Shown here: positions 1 through 9,461 of the stretch, in pieces | How the letters are laid out: each line of letters starts with the position of its first letter | How positions within the stretch are numbered: the first letter of the stretch is position 1 | Origin: Maridesulfovibrio frigidus DSM 17176 | GTDB lineage: Bacteria > Desulfobacterota > Desulfovibrionia > Desulfovibrionales > Desulfovibrionaceae | Assembly: GCF_000711735.1 (NCBI RefSeq) | Contig: NZ_JONL01000004.1 | Coordinates: 124,001 to 188,000 of the forward strand | Direction of reading: 5' to 3' | DNA length: 64,000 nt | The notes under the pieces: generated by a model | Databases searched by the model: none | What the model was told of the DNA's origin: nothing | Seen by the model: the letters and a program-made list of their open reading frames with translations, nothing else | Made by a program: the position numbers and the translations under genes

Positions 1-249
1 TTTCAGCTTAATGCCGTTTTCAAGAGCTTCCTCTGCTTTTGTGTCTCCCTTAAGATTCAGCCCGAACCGTGCTATGATTGCTCCCGCCTGATTATCGAGG
101 ACCATATTTTTTAGATCGAGAGATGCTGCGTGAACCGAGGAAGCTGAACAAAGTAAGGGCGCAAACAGACAACATACAATGACCAGTAAGTTTACTAGTA
201 TGGTATGTCGCGGTATAATGTTTCTTTTGTTCAGGTTGTAAGCCTTCAT
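1..249 (-). CDS. DUF4390-type exported protein, N-terminal part, cut by left edge
   Basis: I read this open frame directly on the minus strand from the ATG at 249; it runs off the left edge with 83 codons visible. The product starts with a basic N-terminus, then a hydrophobic stretch (about residues 17-35) ending in a Ser/Ala-rich, signal-peptidase-like region. After that comes a segment (LDLKNMVLDNQAG, then ARFGLNL) that resembles the start of DUF4390 proteins, which are exported and of unknown function. It is divergent from the DUF748 gene at 415, so both promoters should lie in 250-414. The family call rests on a short fragment. Confidence 0.6.
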   Translation of the reverse strand, partial: MKAYNLNKRNIIPRHTILVNLLVIVCCLFAPLLCSASSVHAASLDLKNMVLDNQAGAIIARFGLNLKGDTKAEEALENGIKLK

Positions 250-414
250 TTCGGTTCCTATAATAAGTGTTTCTAAGGAGAGACTAACAGTCACTAATCA
301 TTTGTTCAACATTATGATTGCCTAAGTCCTGATTTTACAGTTGAACTGTCTTTTCGTAAGATTATAATGTAAAAGAGTCTTATAAAGGTTAATTGGAGAG
401 ATACGGAGATTCTT

Positions 415-3400
415 ATGTTTAAAAATATATATGCAAAGTGGAAAAATTTAGACCGCAGAATTCGGTGGGCATCTATCTTTTCTTCTTTAGTGGTTGTGTA
501 CGCCTTAATCGGTTTTTTCCTTGTTCCAGTTATTGTTAAGAGTGTTGTTGAAAAAAAACTGCCTGCGGTTCTGAACAGGGCGATAGACCTGCAAGGTGTT
601 AAATTCAATCCATTTGCTCTTGATCTGGAGTTGGATGGTTTCTCTGTTGCTAAAAAGGATGGAGAAGGTAACCTTTTCTCCTTTAAATCGCTTGATCTGA
701 ATTTTGATTCACTTTCTCTTTTAACCTTTTCGGCTGAATTTGATAAACTTGAGATTGTTGATCCGCAGATAAACTTAACTATTTTTACGGACGGCTCTAC
801 CACTATTTCTGATCTTATCCCTGAAGCTGTTGATGACGATCAACCTGTAGAAAAGGATAAAAGCTTTTTTCCTTTTTCCATTCAAGATTTGATCGTTACT
901 AACGGGACTTACGTCGTATATGATACTCCGAAAGATTTTCATCATTTGATATCAAATTTCAATCTGTTCGTTCCGTTTACTTCATCACTATCGCGGCACT
1001 CGGATGATTTCGTTCAGCCGTCGCTTGATATGACTATTAATGGAACTCCCTTTGTGCTCCAAGGGCAGAGCTTGCCATTTAAAAATACCCTACAAACTGA
1101 GTTCAATTTTTCTTTAGAGAATGCAGATCTCGGTGAATACTGGGTTTATCTGCCGATTCATAAAACTACGACTCTTAAAAGCGGTAAGCTGAGTTCTGCT
1201 TTTGATATTACTTTTGTACGTGGAGAGGAATTACTGCCTAAGATTTTGCTAGGCGGCCAATTTTACATCAGAGATTTTGATCTTGTCCGTAATAGTGGCG
1301 AACCTCTGTTGAAGTTTAAGGAGCTGGCTGTTGATATTGATGAAATGAGTCTTTTGAGAAAGATTCTAAAAATTAAATCAGCTAAACTAACTGATCCTCA
1401 TCTTAAAATTGGACTTAAGGCAGATGGTTCTCTTGATCTTATAGATGTAGTTCCAATGTTACAAAGCAAGTCCGATAAGCCTGCAGCACCAACAGATGAC
1501 GAACCTGGGTTTTTTGCAGAAATCCAAAACGTCACCCTTGTGGGTGGTAATGTAGACTTCACAGATAAAGCTTTTGGAAACGGCTTTACAAAGCAGATTG
1601 GGCCTCTATCTATAATTGCTAACAACATTACCACGGAAGAGAACAAGGTTGGGACATACGCTATTCAGGTAGGTTCAGCCGGTAAGGAAGTTGTAAATGT
1701 TGATGGGACTCTCGCCCTTGCCCCTCTGATTGTTAAAGGGCTTGTTTCCGTGAAGGATTTGAACATTCCAGATTATCAGAAGTATTTGGAAAAGTCAGTT
1801 CCGTTAGCTGTAACATCTGGTAAAGTAGGACTAAGTTCTAATTTTAATTTTGCTCCGCAAGATAACGGACTCATGAGGCTAGAAGGTCTCAAGATCAATG
1901 TAAAAGCATTTGAACTCAGTCCTAAGGCGGGCGGTGACCCGTTGATCGGGTTGGGCGGTTTCGCCGTTTCAAACGGAACAATAGATGTTGGTAAAAAATC
2001 GGTCTCTATCGGCTCGGTTGATTTAACAAAAGCCTTGATTAAATTGACGCGTGATAAGGATGGTATTGATCTTTTAAAGCATATCAAAGCACATGGTCAG
2101 GCAGGTGTTTCCAACCAAACTGTTGTATTTACAGGTAATGCTACTGAGTCCGTTGGAAGCGCTACTAAAGTAAAAGTAACCGTGGAAGAAGCAGTCTCAG
2201 AGTTAAAGCCCGTAGTTGAAGATATCGTAAAGAAAGCTGATGCAGGTGGATGGAAGGTTCTTGTTACTAAAGTTAATTTGGCTGACTCTGCTTTTGAATT
2301 TTTAGATAAGGCCGCACCGAAAGATACACCCCTTAGCATTAGCAAGCTTAGTGGCGGTATCAAGGGGATTAGCTACCCAGAAAATAACCCTCTTCAATTG
2401 AATTTTGATGGGGTTGTTAATAAAAGAGGCTCCCTAAATTTAACGGGAAAAGGTGTTCTGGCGCCGGTTGATATATCGGGAGCGGTAAAAGTTAGGAAGA
2501 TTAGGCTGCGTGAGTTCAATGGCTATTTGCCGGCTGTAATGCAGATGAGTATTGCCAGAGGCCATATTGATGCCTCAGGAGATTGGACTTTTTCTAATGT
2601 GAATGAGCCTGTGGCTACCTATAAAGGAAAGGCGCAGATTAAAGATATGCTTTTGCGTGATGCAAAAGGAGATAAGCAGTTTTTCCACTTAAATGAGCTG
2701 GCCGTAAGGGACATAGATTTCATTTCGAATCCATTGAGGATTGATGTTAGGCTGATAGATGTTATTGAGCCAAACGTTTTTGTTGCGAGAGAGGAGGACG
2801 GCACGATGAATGTTCTCCGTATCCTCACTGGCAAGCTCGCTCCTCCTGTTGATGAAAAGGCTATTGCGGCGCAAGCTAAAAAGTCCGCATCTAAAGGTGG
2901 AGTTCTGTCGGGAGCAGCGAAAGATAAGGATGTAGGAGATCTCGTTTCTAATTCCACCACGGCTCATGGCACATCTGGAGATGATGGTAATTTTATTTTC
3001 TTCAATAAAATGGCGATGTCTAATGGTACTCTCATACTTAAAGACTACATGGTTTCTCCCGCTTTTGAGCTTGATATCACCAAAATGAGATCTGCCGTAT
3101 TTGGTATAGAGTTGCCTTATGGTGACCGCACCGAGCTATCGTTTAATGCAACTTTAGATCAGCAAGCGCCGCTAGTGGCGGAAGGTTATATTCAACCCGC
3201 TGATGATGGTGCAGATACCGATTTGCATGTTACGTTGATTAATCTGGATATGACTCAGCTTTCACCTTACACAAGGAAATATATCGCTTATCCTGTAAGT
3301 ACTGGTATGCTTAGCGCTGATGTCGCTTTGGCGCTCAGGGGAACGCTTCTCTCTACTGAAAATGTGTTTGATATTTACCAGTTTGAAGTTGGCAAGAAGA

Positions 3401-4164
3401 TCGATAATCCCGATGCGGCGAATATTCCAATCGGGCTTGGGCTAGCACTGCTTCGGGATAGCAATGGCAACATTCAGCTCGATATTCCTGTGGAAGGACG
3501 TGTTGATGATCCGCAGTTTAGGCTTGGCCGAGTTATCGGAGCGGCAATATTAAATATTTTGGTTAAAGCTGTAACCTCCCCGTTTGCCCTTATCGGCGCG
3601 TTGATTGGCGGCAGTGATGATATGGATGTTCTGGTGTTTGAGCCGGGGCTTGCTGTTCCAAAAGAAGAAGCGGATGAAAAATTGGCGTCTGTTGCCAAGG
3701 CAATGGAGTCCCGTCCGGGCATTACCCTGAAAATTAGTGGCTTCACTTCGCCGGAAGATATCCCTGCGCTTGAGGGGCATAAGTTTAATAGAATGGTAGC
3801 CATGCCTAAGTTCTTGGACTTAGAGTCTGATGGTAAAGCTCCGAAGTCGATTGATGACGTAGTTATCAGCGAAGAGGAGTATCCTGAGTACCTAGAAGAA
3901 GCGTACAAGGAAGCTCCATTTGAAAAGCCAACAAATTTCTTAGGAATAGTTGAAAGTCGCCCAGTTCCCGAAATGGAACAGGCTCTGAGGGATCACGTCA
4001 AAGTTACCGATACGGATTTAGCTGAACTTGTCAGAGACAGAGCAGAGAGAATCCGCATTATATTAACGACTGAAAAGGGCGTAGCGAGTGAGAGAGTTTT
4101 TCTCAAGCGCGCGGCAACTGGTAAGGGAAACGGGCCGCGAGTTGAGCTTGGGTTAGGTAATTAA
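415..4164 (+). CDS. DUF748 / AsmA-like envelope protein
   Basis: The 1249-residue product has one N-terminal membrane anchor (about residues 20-41, after a basic stretch). The long periplasmic body is made of repeated beta-rich segments of the type RLEGLKINVKAFEL, which is the pattern of DUF748/AsmA-like proteins. Members of this superfamily are thought to form elongated beta-groove structures in the periplasm that carry lipid or influence outer-membrane assembly; the exact role of this one is unknown. The C-terminal 200 residues hold a helical section with a possible OmpA-like tail (EDIPALEGHKFNR onward). The ATG at 415 has a GGAG ribosome site six bases upstream. A small lipoprotein follows after 27 bases and both end at one strong terminator. 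Confidence 0.8.
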   Translation: MFKNIYAKWKNLDRRIRWASIFSSLVVVYALIGFFLVPVIVKSVVEKKLPAVLNRAIDLQGVKFNPFALDLELDGFSVAKKDGEGNLFSFKSLDLNFDSLSLLTFSAEFDKLEIVDPQINLTIFTDGSTTISDLIPEAVDDDQPVEKDKSFFPFSIQDLIVTNGTYVVYDTPKDFHHLISNFNLFVPFTSSLSRHSDDFVQPSLDMTINGTPFVLQGQSLPFKNTLQTEFNFSLENADLGEYWVYLPIHKTTTLKSGKLSSAFDITFVRGEELLPKILLGGQFYIRDFDLVRNSGEPLLKFKELAVDIDEMSLLRKILKIKSAKLTDPHLKIGLKADGSLDLIDVVPMLQSKSDKPAAPTDDEPGFFAEIQNVTLVGGNVDFTDKAFGNGFTKQIGPLSIIANNITTEENKVGTYAIQVGSAGKEVVNVDGTLALAPLIVKGLVSVKDLNIPDYQKYLEKSVPLAVTSGKVGLSSNFNFAPQDNGLMRLEGLKINVKAFELSPKAGGDPLIGLGGFAVSNGTIDVGKKSVSIGSVDLTKALIKLTRDKDGIDLLKHIKAHGQAGVSNQTVVFTGNATESVGSATKVKVTVEEAVSELKPVVEDIVKKADAGGWKVLVTKVNLADSAFEFLDKAAPKDTPLSISKLSGGIKGISYPENNPLQLNFDGVVNKRGSLNLTGKGVLAPVDISGAVKVRKIRLREFNGYLPAVMQMSIARGHIDASGDWTFSNVNEPVATYKGKAQIKDMLLRDAKGDKQFFHLNELAVRDIDFISNPLRIDVRLIDVIEPNVFVAREEDGTMNVLRILTGKLAPPVDEKAIAAQAKKSASKGGVLSGAAKDKDVGDLVSNSTTAHGTSGDDGNFIFFNKMAMSNGTLILKDYMVSPAFELDITKMRSAVFGIELPYGDRTELSFNATLDQQAPLVAEGYIQPADDGADTDLHVTLINLDMTQLSPYTRKYIAYPVSTGMLSADVALALRGTLLSTENVFDIYQFEVGKKIDNPDAANIPIGLGLALLRDSNGNIQLDIPVEGRVDDPQFRLGRVIGAAILNILVKAVTSPFALIGALIGGSDDMDVLVFEPGLAVPKEEADEKLASVAKAMESRPGITLKISGFTSPEDIPALEGHKFNRMVAMPKFLDLESDGKAPKSIDDVVISEEEYPEYLEEAYKEAPFEKPTNFLGIVESRPVPEMEQALRDHVKVTDTDLAELVRDRAERIRIILTTEKGVASERVFLKRAATGKGNGPRVELGLGN

Positions 4165-4191
4165 CAAATAAATATTAGGAGTGGTAATATT

Positions 4192-4362
4192 ATGAAAGTT
4201 ATGAAAAAATTAGTGTTGGTTTTGTGTTTGGTTGCGTTCATGTCCGTAGCAGTTGGTTGTGAGAACGAAGGATCTGCTGAGAAAGCGGGTAAGAAAATTG
4301 ATCAGGCTATGGAAGACGCTGGGGATTCTATGAAGGATATGGCTGATAAGCTTAAAGAATAG
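4192..4362 (+). CDS. small lipoprotein, 56 aa
   Basis: This short gene has a good ribosome site (AGGAG) and a product with a basic start, a hydrophobic core and a lipobox (VAVGC), which puts the lipidated cysteine at residue 23. The mature part is about 34 residues, charged and probably helical (KAGKKIDQAMEDAGDSMKD), like small entericidin-type or YtxH-type helical lipoproteins. It lies 27 bases after the DUF748 gene and shares its terminator, so the two are probably co-transcribed. The function is unknown. Confidence 0.8.
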   Translation: MKVMKKLVLVLCLVAFMSVAVGCENEGSAEKAGKKIDQAMEDAGDSMKDMADKLKE

Positions 4363-4403
4363 TTTTTTGTTGGGATTTTAGGATTGTAGTTGGTGAATTT
4401 GGA

Positions 4404-4438
4404 AGGCCGCTGGAACGTAGTTCCGGCGGCCTTTTTTT
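4404..4438 (+). terminator. Rho-independent terminator
   Basis: A stem with arms GGCCGCTGGAAC and GTTCCGGCGGCC (one G-T wobble) closes a three-base loop and runs into seven T residues. It ends the DUF748-lipoprotein unit. Confidence 0.92.
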
Positions 4439-4557
4439 GTTTTTATGTGTCTTTGCTGGCTATATAAGTCATTTTTATATATTATTTAAATAATACGTGT
4501 GTAGGTGTAGTGAGTCGGTTTTAAGGTTTTAAATTAACTAGTTTGCTTGAGGGAAAG

Positions 4558-5628
4558 ATGTCTTTTTATCTTAGAAAATCTGTCACGATTGGACCTGTTA
4601 GGTTTAATCTTTCAAAAAGCGGTATCGGTTTATCTTCAGGAATAAAAGGATTTCGAATTGGGGTTAGGCCTAATGGGAAAAGCTATGTCCACGCAGGGCG
4701 GAATGGTATATATTATCGCCAAGAATTAGGAAAAAGTGACAAGGAAAATAGCAAGATTGAGATTACAAAAAAACAACAAGATATTAATCCGAACACAACT
4801 TTTTATAAGTCGGCAAGTTCAATCGATATTGCTTCTGAGTCACGAAGAGAATTACTTGAAAAGCTTAACTCTTCTCATAAATCATTGAGAAGGGATTATA
4901 TTATAGGAGTGTTGCTTCTGCTTGTTATTGGGTTCAGTTTTCGTGTAAATTCACAATACGGTCTGGTTGCTATACTAGTAGGCTGGGTTTTGTTCATCAT
5001 TTCTTATTATGCTGAAAAGAAGCGTAGAACTGTCGAAATTGAATATAATTTTGAGAATGGAGATGCAGACTATTATAGAGATGTTCTTTTAGCATTTAAT
5101 AATTTAGAATCATGCAAAAAAGTCTGGGCTCTCTTGGATTCAACTGCAATTTATGGCGCACATGAGCAAAAAAGAAATTCTGGGGCTAGCGAACTAGTTA
5201 GCAGGTCATTAGTTAAGCTTGGTGAAGGAAAGCCCCCTTGGGTGCGAACAAACATAGATGTTCCCGCATTAATATTAAAAGACCAAAGTTTATACCTGAT
5301 GCCAGATGGCATTTTTATATATGATAATGTTGGCGTAGGTTTTGTTGAATATTCCGAGTTATCATTAGAAGATGGAACAACGGAATTTATTGAAGAAGTT
5401 TACCCTAACGATGCTACTGTTCTAGGAACTAGTTGGAAATATTCCAACAAAAGTGGAGGCCCAGATAAACGTTTTAAAAATAATTATGAAGTTTACATAT
5501 GCCTTTACGGTAATCTCATGGTTAAATCTGCTTCAGGACTTTTTTGGTATTTGATGACATCGAAAGAAAACGCTGCTTTAGAATTTTGCAATGCTTTATC
5601 AAGAGCTGTTTCTCATAGGCAAGATTAA
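4558..5628 (+). CDS. DUF4236 membrane protein
   Basis: The first 55 residues match the DUF4236 pattern (RKSVTIGPVRFNLSKSGIG, then RIGVRPNGKSYVHAGRNGIYY). A variable linker and two adjacent membrane helices (about residues 112-148) follow, then a soluble C-terminal domain of roughly 200 residues that I do not recognise. DUF4236 is often fused to membrane modules and has no assigned role. The ATG at 4558 is preferred over an upstream in-frame TTG because a GAGGGAA ribosome site lies just before it. The gene stands alone between two strong terminators. Confidence 0.75.
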   Translation: MSFYLRKSVTIGPVRFNLSKSGIGLSSGIKGFRIGVRPNGKSYVHAGRNGIYYRQELGKSDKENSKIEITKKQQDINPNTTFYKSASSIDIASESRRELLEKLNSSHKSLRRDYIIGVLLLLVIGFSFRVNSQYGLVAILVGWVLFIISYYAEKKRRTVEIEYNFENGDADYYRDVLLAFNNLESCKKVWALLDSTAIYGAHEQKRNSGASELVSRSLVKLGEGKPPWVRTNIDVPALILKDQSLYLMPDGIFIYDNVGVGFVEYSELSLEDGTTEFIEEVYPNDATVLGTSWKYSNKSGGPDKRFKNNYEVYICLYGNLMVKSASGLFWYLMTSKENAALEFCNALSRAVSHRQD

Positions 5629-5663
5629 AGCGTGACTTGCTAATACTTATCTTTAAACAAAGA

Positions 5664-5695
5664 AAAGCCGCTGAAACAAAAGTTACAGCGGCTTT
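5664..5695. terminator. bidirectional terminator
   Basis: Arms AAAGCCGCTG (5664-5673) and CAGCGGCTTT (5686-5695) form a perfect ten-base stem between the converging DUF4236 and transketolase genes. The AAA/TTT edges let it work in both directions. Confidence 0.8.
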
Positions 5696-5755
5696 CCTAA
5701 TTCTTAATCCAAATCTAATTCGTAAATCGAATTAAACCCTATCTAATAATCAGTC

Positions 5756-7738
5756 CTAGAACTGATCCTTCATAATATTAGAAAGGTTACCAGCAGTGAA
5801 CCCGTACTTTTCAGCAAGCTCGCCAGCAGGTGCGGATGCTCCGAAGTGATCTATTCCTAGAACTGCTCCGTCTAGGCCAACGTATTTGTACCAGATTTCA
5901 GGGCGGCCAGCTTCAGCGGCAACACGTACTCTGACTTTCGGATCTAGAACGGAATCTTTGTATGCCTGATCCTGCTCTTCGAACAGTTCCATGGATGGCA
6001 TGCTGACTACGCGGATTTTCTTATCCTTGATAAGGTCAGCCGCATCGATTGCTAGGGATACTTCTGATCCGGCCGCAATAGCGATCATGTCTGGAGTTCC
6101 TTCGCAATCCTTAACGATGTACCCGCCGCGCTTAACGCCTTCTTCTACCATCGGGAATTCGCCCTTATCCATTACAGGCAGACCCTGACGAGTTAGCATG
6201 AGGCTGGAAGGACGGTCAGTCTGGCTGATAGCAATCTGCAAACATGCAGCGGTTTCTCTTGCGTCAGCAGGTCTTAGAATCAACATATTCGGGATGAGTC
6301 TAAGTGATGCTACATGCTCGATTGGCTGATGAGTCGGTCCGTCTTCACCTACGTAGAATGAATCATGTGTGTAGATGTAGAGAACTGGAAGTTTCTGTAG
6401 CGCGGACATTCTCATACCGTTTCTGCAGTAATCAGAGAAGGTAAGGAAAGTTGCACCGAAAGGAATTACGCCGCCGTGAAGAGCCATACCGTTCATGATA
6501 ACGGACATTGGGAACTCACGAACACCGAAAGCTAAGTTTCTTGCGCTGTAACCGTCTAGGCCGAAATCACCCATCTTCTTACGGAAATTCGCAGTCTGGT
6601 TGGATGGATCTAGATCGGCGGAACCACCTATTAAGGTAGGAAGTTCGTCGGTGATAGCATCGAGACATGCGCCCCATGCTTTTCTTGTTGCCATGGACTG
6701 ACCTGATTCGAACTCAGGAAGGTCTAGCTTAATTTCGCTGCGTGGCTTGAAAGCTTCTGCCCAGAAAGCAGCAATTTCTTTGTTTCCGGCTAGGACGGAT
6801 TCAAGTTTAGTCTGCCAGTCAGCGGACATTTTCTGCATTTCAGGGAAGCGGGAGCGGAAATGCGCAACAACATCTTCAGGAACGTAGAAAAGTTCGTTTT
6901 CAGGAAGGCCGAAACATTTTTTGGTAGCGGCAATTTCTTCATTTGAAAGCGGGCTTCCGTGCGTGCAGTGGTCGCCTTCGCAAGTTGCAGCTCCGGCAGC
7001 CATTTTAGTCTTACCGATGATGAGCGTAGGTTTGCCAGTTTCAGCCTGACCAGCTTTAATCGCTGCACGAATTTCATCGTGATTGTGGCCGTCTACTTCT
7101 AGAACCTGCCAGCACATGCCTTCGTATACTGCTTTGAAATCTGTGCAGTCACAACGGCTTGTTGGTCCAGCTAGCTGAATGTCGTTGCTGTCATAGAAAA
7201 CTATAAGCTTGCCGAGTTTCCAGAGTCCAGCGAGAGCGGCTGCTCCAGAGGATACAGGCTCCTGAAAATCGCCGTCAGATGAAAGAACGTATGTGTAATG
7301 ATCTACTACGTCGTCGTTAGTTTTAGCGTTCAGGAACGCTTCGGCAGTTGCCATACCAACACCGACACAGAAACCCTGTCCGAGAGGTCCGCTTGTTGCT
7401 TCAACTCCGGGGGTTACATCATGTTCCGGATGACCGGGAGTGATGGAGCCAAGCTGACGGAACTGCTGAAGATCTTCAACTGTAATCAGACCGGCTAAGT
7501 GCAGAAGACCGTAAAGAAGTGGGGATTCGTGCCCCGCAGCTAGTACGAAGCGGTCTCTGTTTTCCCAGTCTGTATTGGTTGCATCGTAGCGCAGGAAATC
7601 TTTATAGAGGATGTATGCAAAATCCGCAGAAGACATGGAGCCGCCGGGATGACCCGAGTTGGCCTTGCGGATAGAATCCATGATAAGGCCTTTAATTACG
7701 TTAACTGCTTTCTGGTCCATCTGACTATTAGTACTCAT
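5756..7738 (-). CDS. tkt: transketolase
   Basis: The 660-residue product is the usual length for a thiamine-diphosphate transketolase of the non-oxidative pentose phosphate pathway. The N-terminal pyrophosphate domain carries the TPP/metal motif (GDGDFQE followed by YDSNDIQLAG). Substrate-site histidines are visible (SGHPGGSMSSADF near the start, TPGHPEHDVTPGVEATSGPLGQG). The middle pyrimidine domain and C-terminal transketolase domain are intact (THDSFYVGEDGPTHQPIEH). It lies downstream of rpiB, which acts in the same pathway, but a terminator separates them, so it probably has its own promoter in 7739-7781 or depends on read-through. Confidence 0.96.
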   Translation of the reverse strand: MSTNSQMDQKAVNVIKGLIMDSIRKANSGHPGGSMSSADFAYILYKDFLRYDATNTDWENRDRFVLAAGHESPLLYGLLHLAGLITVEDLQQFRQLGSITPGHPEHDVTPGVEATSGPLGQGFCVGVGMATAEAFLNAKTNDDVVDHYTYVLSSDGDFQEPVSSGAAALAGLWKLGKLIVFYDSNDIQLAGPTSRCDCTDFKAVYEGMCWQVLEVDGHNHDEIRAAIKAGQAETGKPTLIIGKTKMAAGAATCEGDHCTHGSPLSNEEIAATKKCFGLPENELFYVPEDVVAHFRSRFPEMQKMSADWQTKLESVLAGNKEIAAFWAEAFKPRSEIKLDLPEFESGQSMATRKAWGACLDAITDELPTLIGGSADLDPSNQTANFRKKMGDFGLDGYSARNLAFGVREFPMSVIMNGMALHGGVIPFGATFLTFSDYCRNGMRMSALQKLPVLYIYTHDSFYVGEDGPTHQPIEHVASLRLIPNMLILRPADARETAACLQIAISQTDRPSSLMLTRQGLPVMDKGEFPMVEEGVKRGGYIVKDCEGTPDMIAIAAGSEVSLAIDAADLIKDKKIRVVSMPSMELFEEQDQAYKDSVLDPKVRVRVAAEAGRPEIWYKYVGLDGAVLGIDHFGASAPAGELAEKYGFTAGNLSNIMKDQF

Positions 7739-7781
7739 TGTGAGTGTTCCTCGTAAAACTATTGGGTATTTCTATATAAAA

Positions 7782-7811
7782 AATCCCGAAAACCGCATGG
7801 TTTTCGGGATT
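7782..7811 (-). terminator. terminator between rpiB and tkt
   Basis: Perfect 13-base arms (7782-7794 and 7799-7811) close a four-base loop. Read on the minus strand, the stem is followed by a T tract. It ends the rpiB transcript and limits read-through into tkt. Confidence 0.85.
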
Positions 7812-7816
7812 AAAGG

Positions 7817-8245
7817 CTATAAACCGTCGATCTGATTGATTCTACGCATATGACGTTCACCTTCAAATTCGGTGGTCATAAATGTACGGATAATTTCTTC
7901 CGCTAGTCCAATTCCGATGACTCTAGCGCCCAAACAAAGGATGTTAGCATCATTATGTGCTTTCGCCATTTTCGCCATGTACTCGTTTGTGCACATTGCG
8001 GCGCGGATTCCTTTCTGTCTGTTGGCTGCCATGGACATACCTAGGCCTGTTCCGCAGATGAGAATGCCCAGCACATCTTTTTTAATCTTTGAAGCTACCT
8101 TCGTAGCATATATAGGGTAGTCGCAGCTGACTGCAGATTCAGGACCTGCATCTTCAACTTCGTATCCCATTTCAAGGAGTACTTCTTTAGCATGTTCCTT
8201 GAGTTCAAAGCCGCCGTGGTCAGAACCGATTACTACTTTAGGCAT
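7817..8245 (-). CDS. rpiB: ribose-5-phosphate isomerase B
   Basis: The 142-residue protein has the RpiB/LacAB signature: SDHGGFELKEH at the N-terminus, the catalytic cysteine in GILICGTGLGMSMAANR (about residue 66), and HNDANILCLGARVIG. It interconverts ribose 5-phosphate and ribulose 5-phosphate in the cytosol and feeds the downstream transketolase. Start ATG 8245 has a GGAG site six bases upstream. It follows the coiled-coil gene by 59 bases and ends in a strong terminator. Confidence 0.95.
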   Translation of the reverse strand: MPKVVIGSDHGGFELKEHAKEVLLEMGYEVEDAGPESAVSCDYPIYATKVASKIKKDVLGILICGTGLGMSMAANRQKGIRAAMCTNEYMAKMAKAHNDANILCLGARVIGIGLAEEIIRTFMTTEFEGERHMRRINQIDGL

Positions 8246-8304
8246 CTCTGTCTCCGTGGTCTTTCATTAAAGTTAAGAAACCAAAAACCCTTATAAACAA
8301 AGGT

Positions 8305-8628
8305 CTATAATTCCATGTCACGCTGATTATCTCTGCGCTTTACATCTCGCTTTGCAGCTTGCTCTGTTTTCAGCTTGCTGATCTCTTCTTTGAAGAAATC
8401 TATCTGCTTCTTGCAAAGTTCAATGTCGCCTTGAGCATCATCGCAACTAAGCTTTCCGAGAAGGGCGTATTCTCTTTCGAGACGTTTTTCAAGCTGGCAA
8501 ACTTCGAAATTTCCGAGTAATTTGCTGAAAATTGTCTTAAGTTCTTGCATCCAGACAGCAAGTCCATTCTTAAAATTATCAATAAGTCCTTTACCTTTGT
8601 CGACACACGCGCATTTCTGATCGCTCAT
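8305..8628 (-). CDS. small coiled-coil protein, unknown function
   Basis: The 107-residue product starts MSDQKCACVDKG and is then largely helical and charged. From about residue 45 the spacing of Leu, Glu and Lys suggests a coiled coil. I choose the ATG at 8628 because GGAG lies seven bases upstream; the longer frame from further upstream has no comparable site. It sits between the LolB-like lipoprotein and rpiB on the same strand. I do not recognise the family. Confidence 0.65.
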   Translation of the reverse strand: MSDQKCACVDKGKGLIDNFKNGLAVWMQELKTIFSKLLGNFEVCQLEKRLEREYALLGKLSCDDAQGDIELCKKQIDFFKEEISKLKTEQAAKRDVKRRDNQRDMEL

Positions 8629-8660
8629 TTTATAGTCTCCATAACAAAGCAAATTTTTTT

Positions 8661-9461
8661 TTAAGAAATATTGTTATTTCTGTTTCGGTCAAGTTTTATG
8701 GTCGGAATTCCGTCAGGAATGGCCATTTCGAGAGATTTATCATCCCAGATAGTATTCGTGAACAATCTGGATTTTATTCTAAGTATGGCTTTACCCTTAT
8801 TTTCTGTGAAAACGGTAATCTTATCGGGCAGCTCTTTGCCGGACTCATCTAATTCATATGATGACATTTCCATCCGCCATGGAAGCTCTCCGCGTCCTGT
8901 TAATTCAACGGGAAGTCCTTCGCTTGTGAGAGTTACCGAGCTGATCGGGCCCTCATCAAATATAAACAGCAAATTGTTACCATTTGCTGTCAATGTCATC
9001 GTATCAAACGATTTTGGGATGAGGCTTGGATAACAGCCTGCAATTAGTCCCGCAAGGTCTTTTAATGCGAATGGAAACGGAAGACCCAGTAATTTGACCG
9101 CCCTAGTGGGTGAAGAGTGCGAGTAAGCTGTCTTTTGTTCAGGGTAAAAAGCCGTCAATCCTTTGCTGTCTTCGCGGATATGGGCAACGTAAGCACCTAT
9201 TCCGGCTCTGACGTCAAGTCGCAAAGGTTCGGCAAGATTTCCCCATAGGTTTATTACTGTACGATGTCCCTGCTCATCCGAACTATAGTATAGGCTTGCC
9301 TTGGCTTTCATCCCGGTACTGTTACAATTTCCGTATTCATTTTTGAATTGGGCATAAACTTTGTCGGGGTCATAACTCTGTATTTTACGAGAAGCACACC
9401 CTGAAACCATAAATATTATGCTTAGCAGCAAAACGGTCGAAGCCGGGAATCTGGAAATCAT
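8661..9461 (-). CDS. LolB-like outer-membrane lipoprotein
   Basis: This 266-residue protein has a lipoprotein signal peptide with lipobox MVSGC and a mature region of beta-type repeats (KAKASLYYSSDEQGHRTVINLWGNL, LRLDVRAGIGAYVAHI). That resembles LolB/LolA-like outer-membrane lipoproteins that accept or carry lipoproteins. Its start overlaps the end of the TPR lipoprotein gene by four bases, so the two are translationally coupled. The overall fold assignment is by pattern and not certain; DUF4292-like is an alternative. Confidence 0.6.
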   Translation of the reverse strand: MISRFPASTVLLLSIIFMVSGCASRKIQSYDPDKVYAQFKNEYGNCNSTGMKAKASLYYSSDEQGHRTVINLWGNLAEPLRLDVRAGIGAYVAHIREDSKGLTAFYPEQKTAYSHSSPTRAVKLLGLPFPFALKDLAGLIAGCYPSLIPKSFDTMTLTANGNNLLFIFDEGPISSVTLTSEGLPVELTGRGELPWRMEMSSYELDESGKELPDKITVFTENKGKAILRIKSRLFTNTIWDDKSLEMAIPDGIPTIKLDRNRNNNIS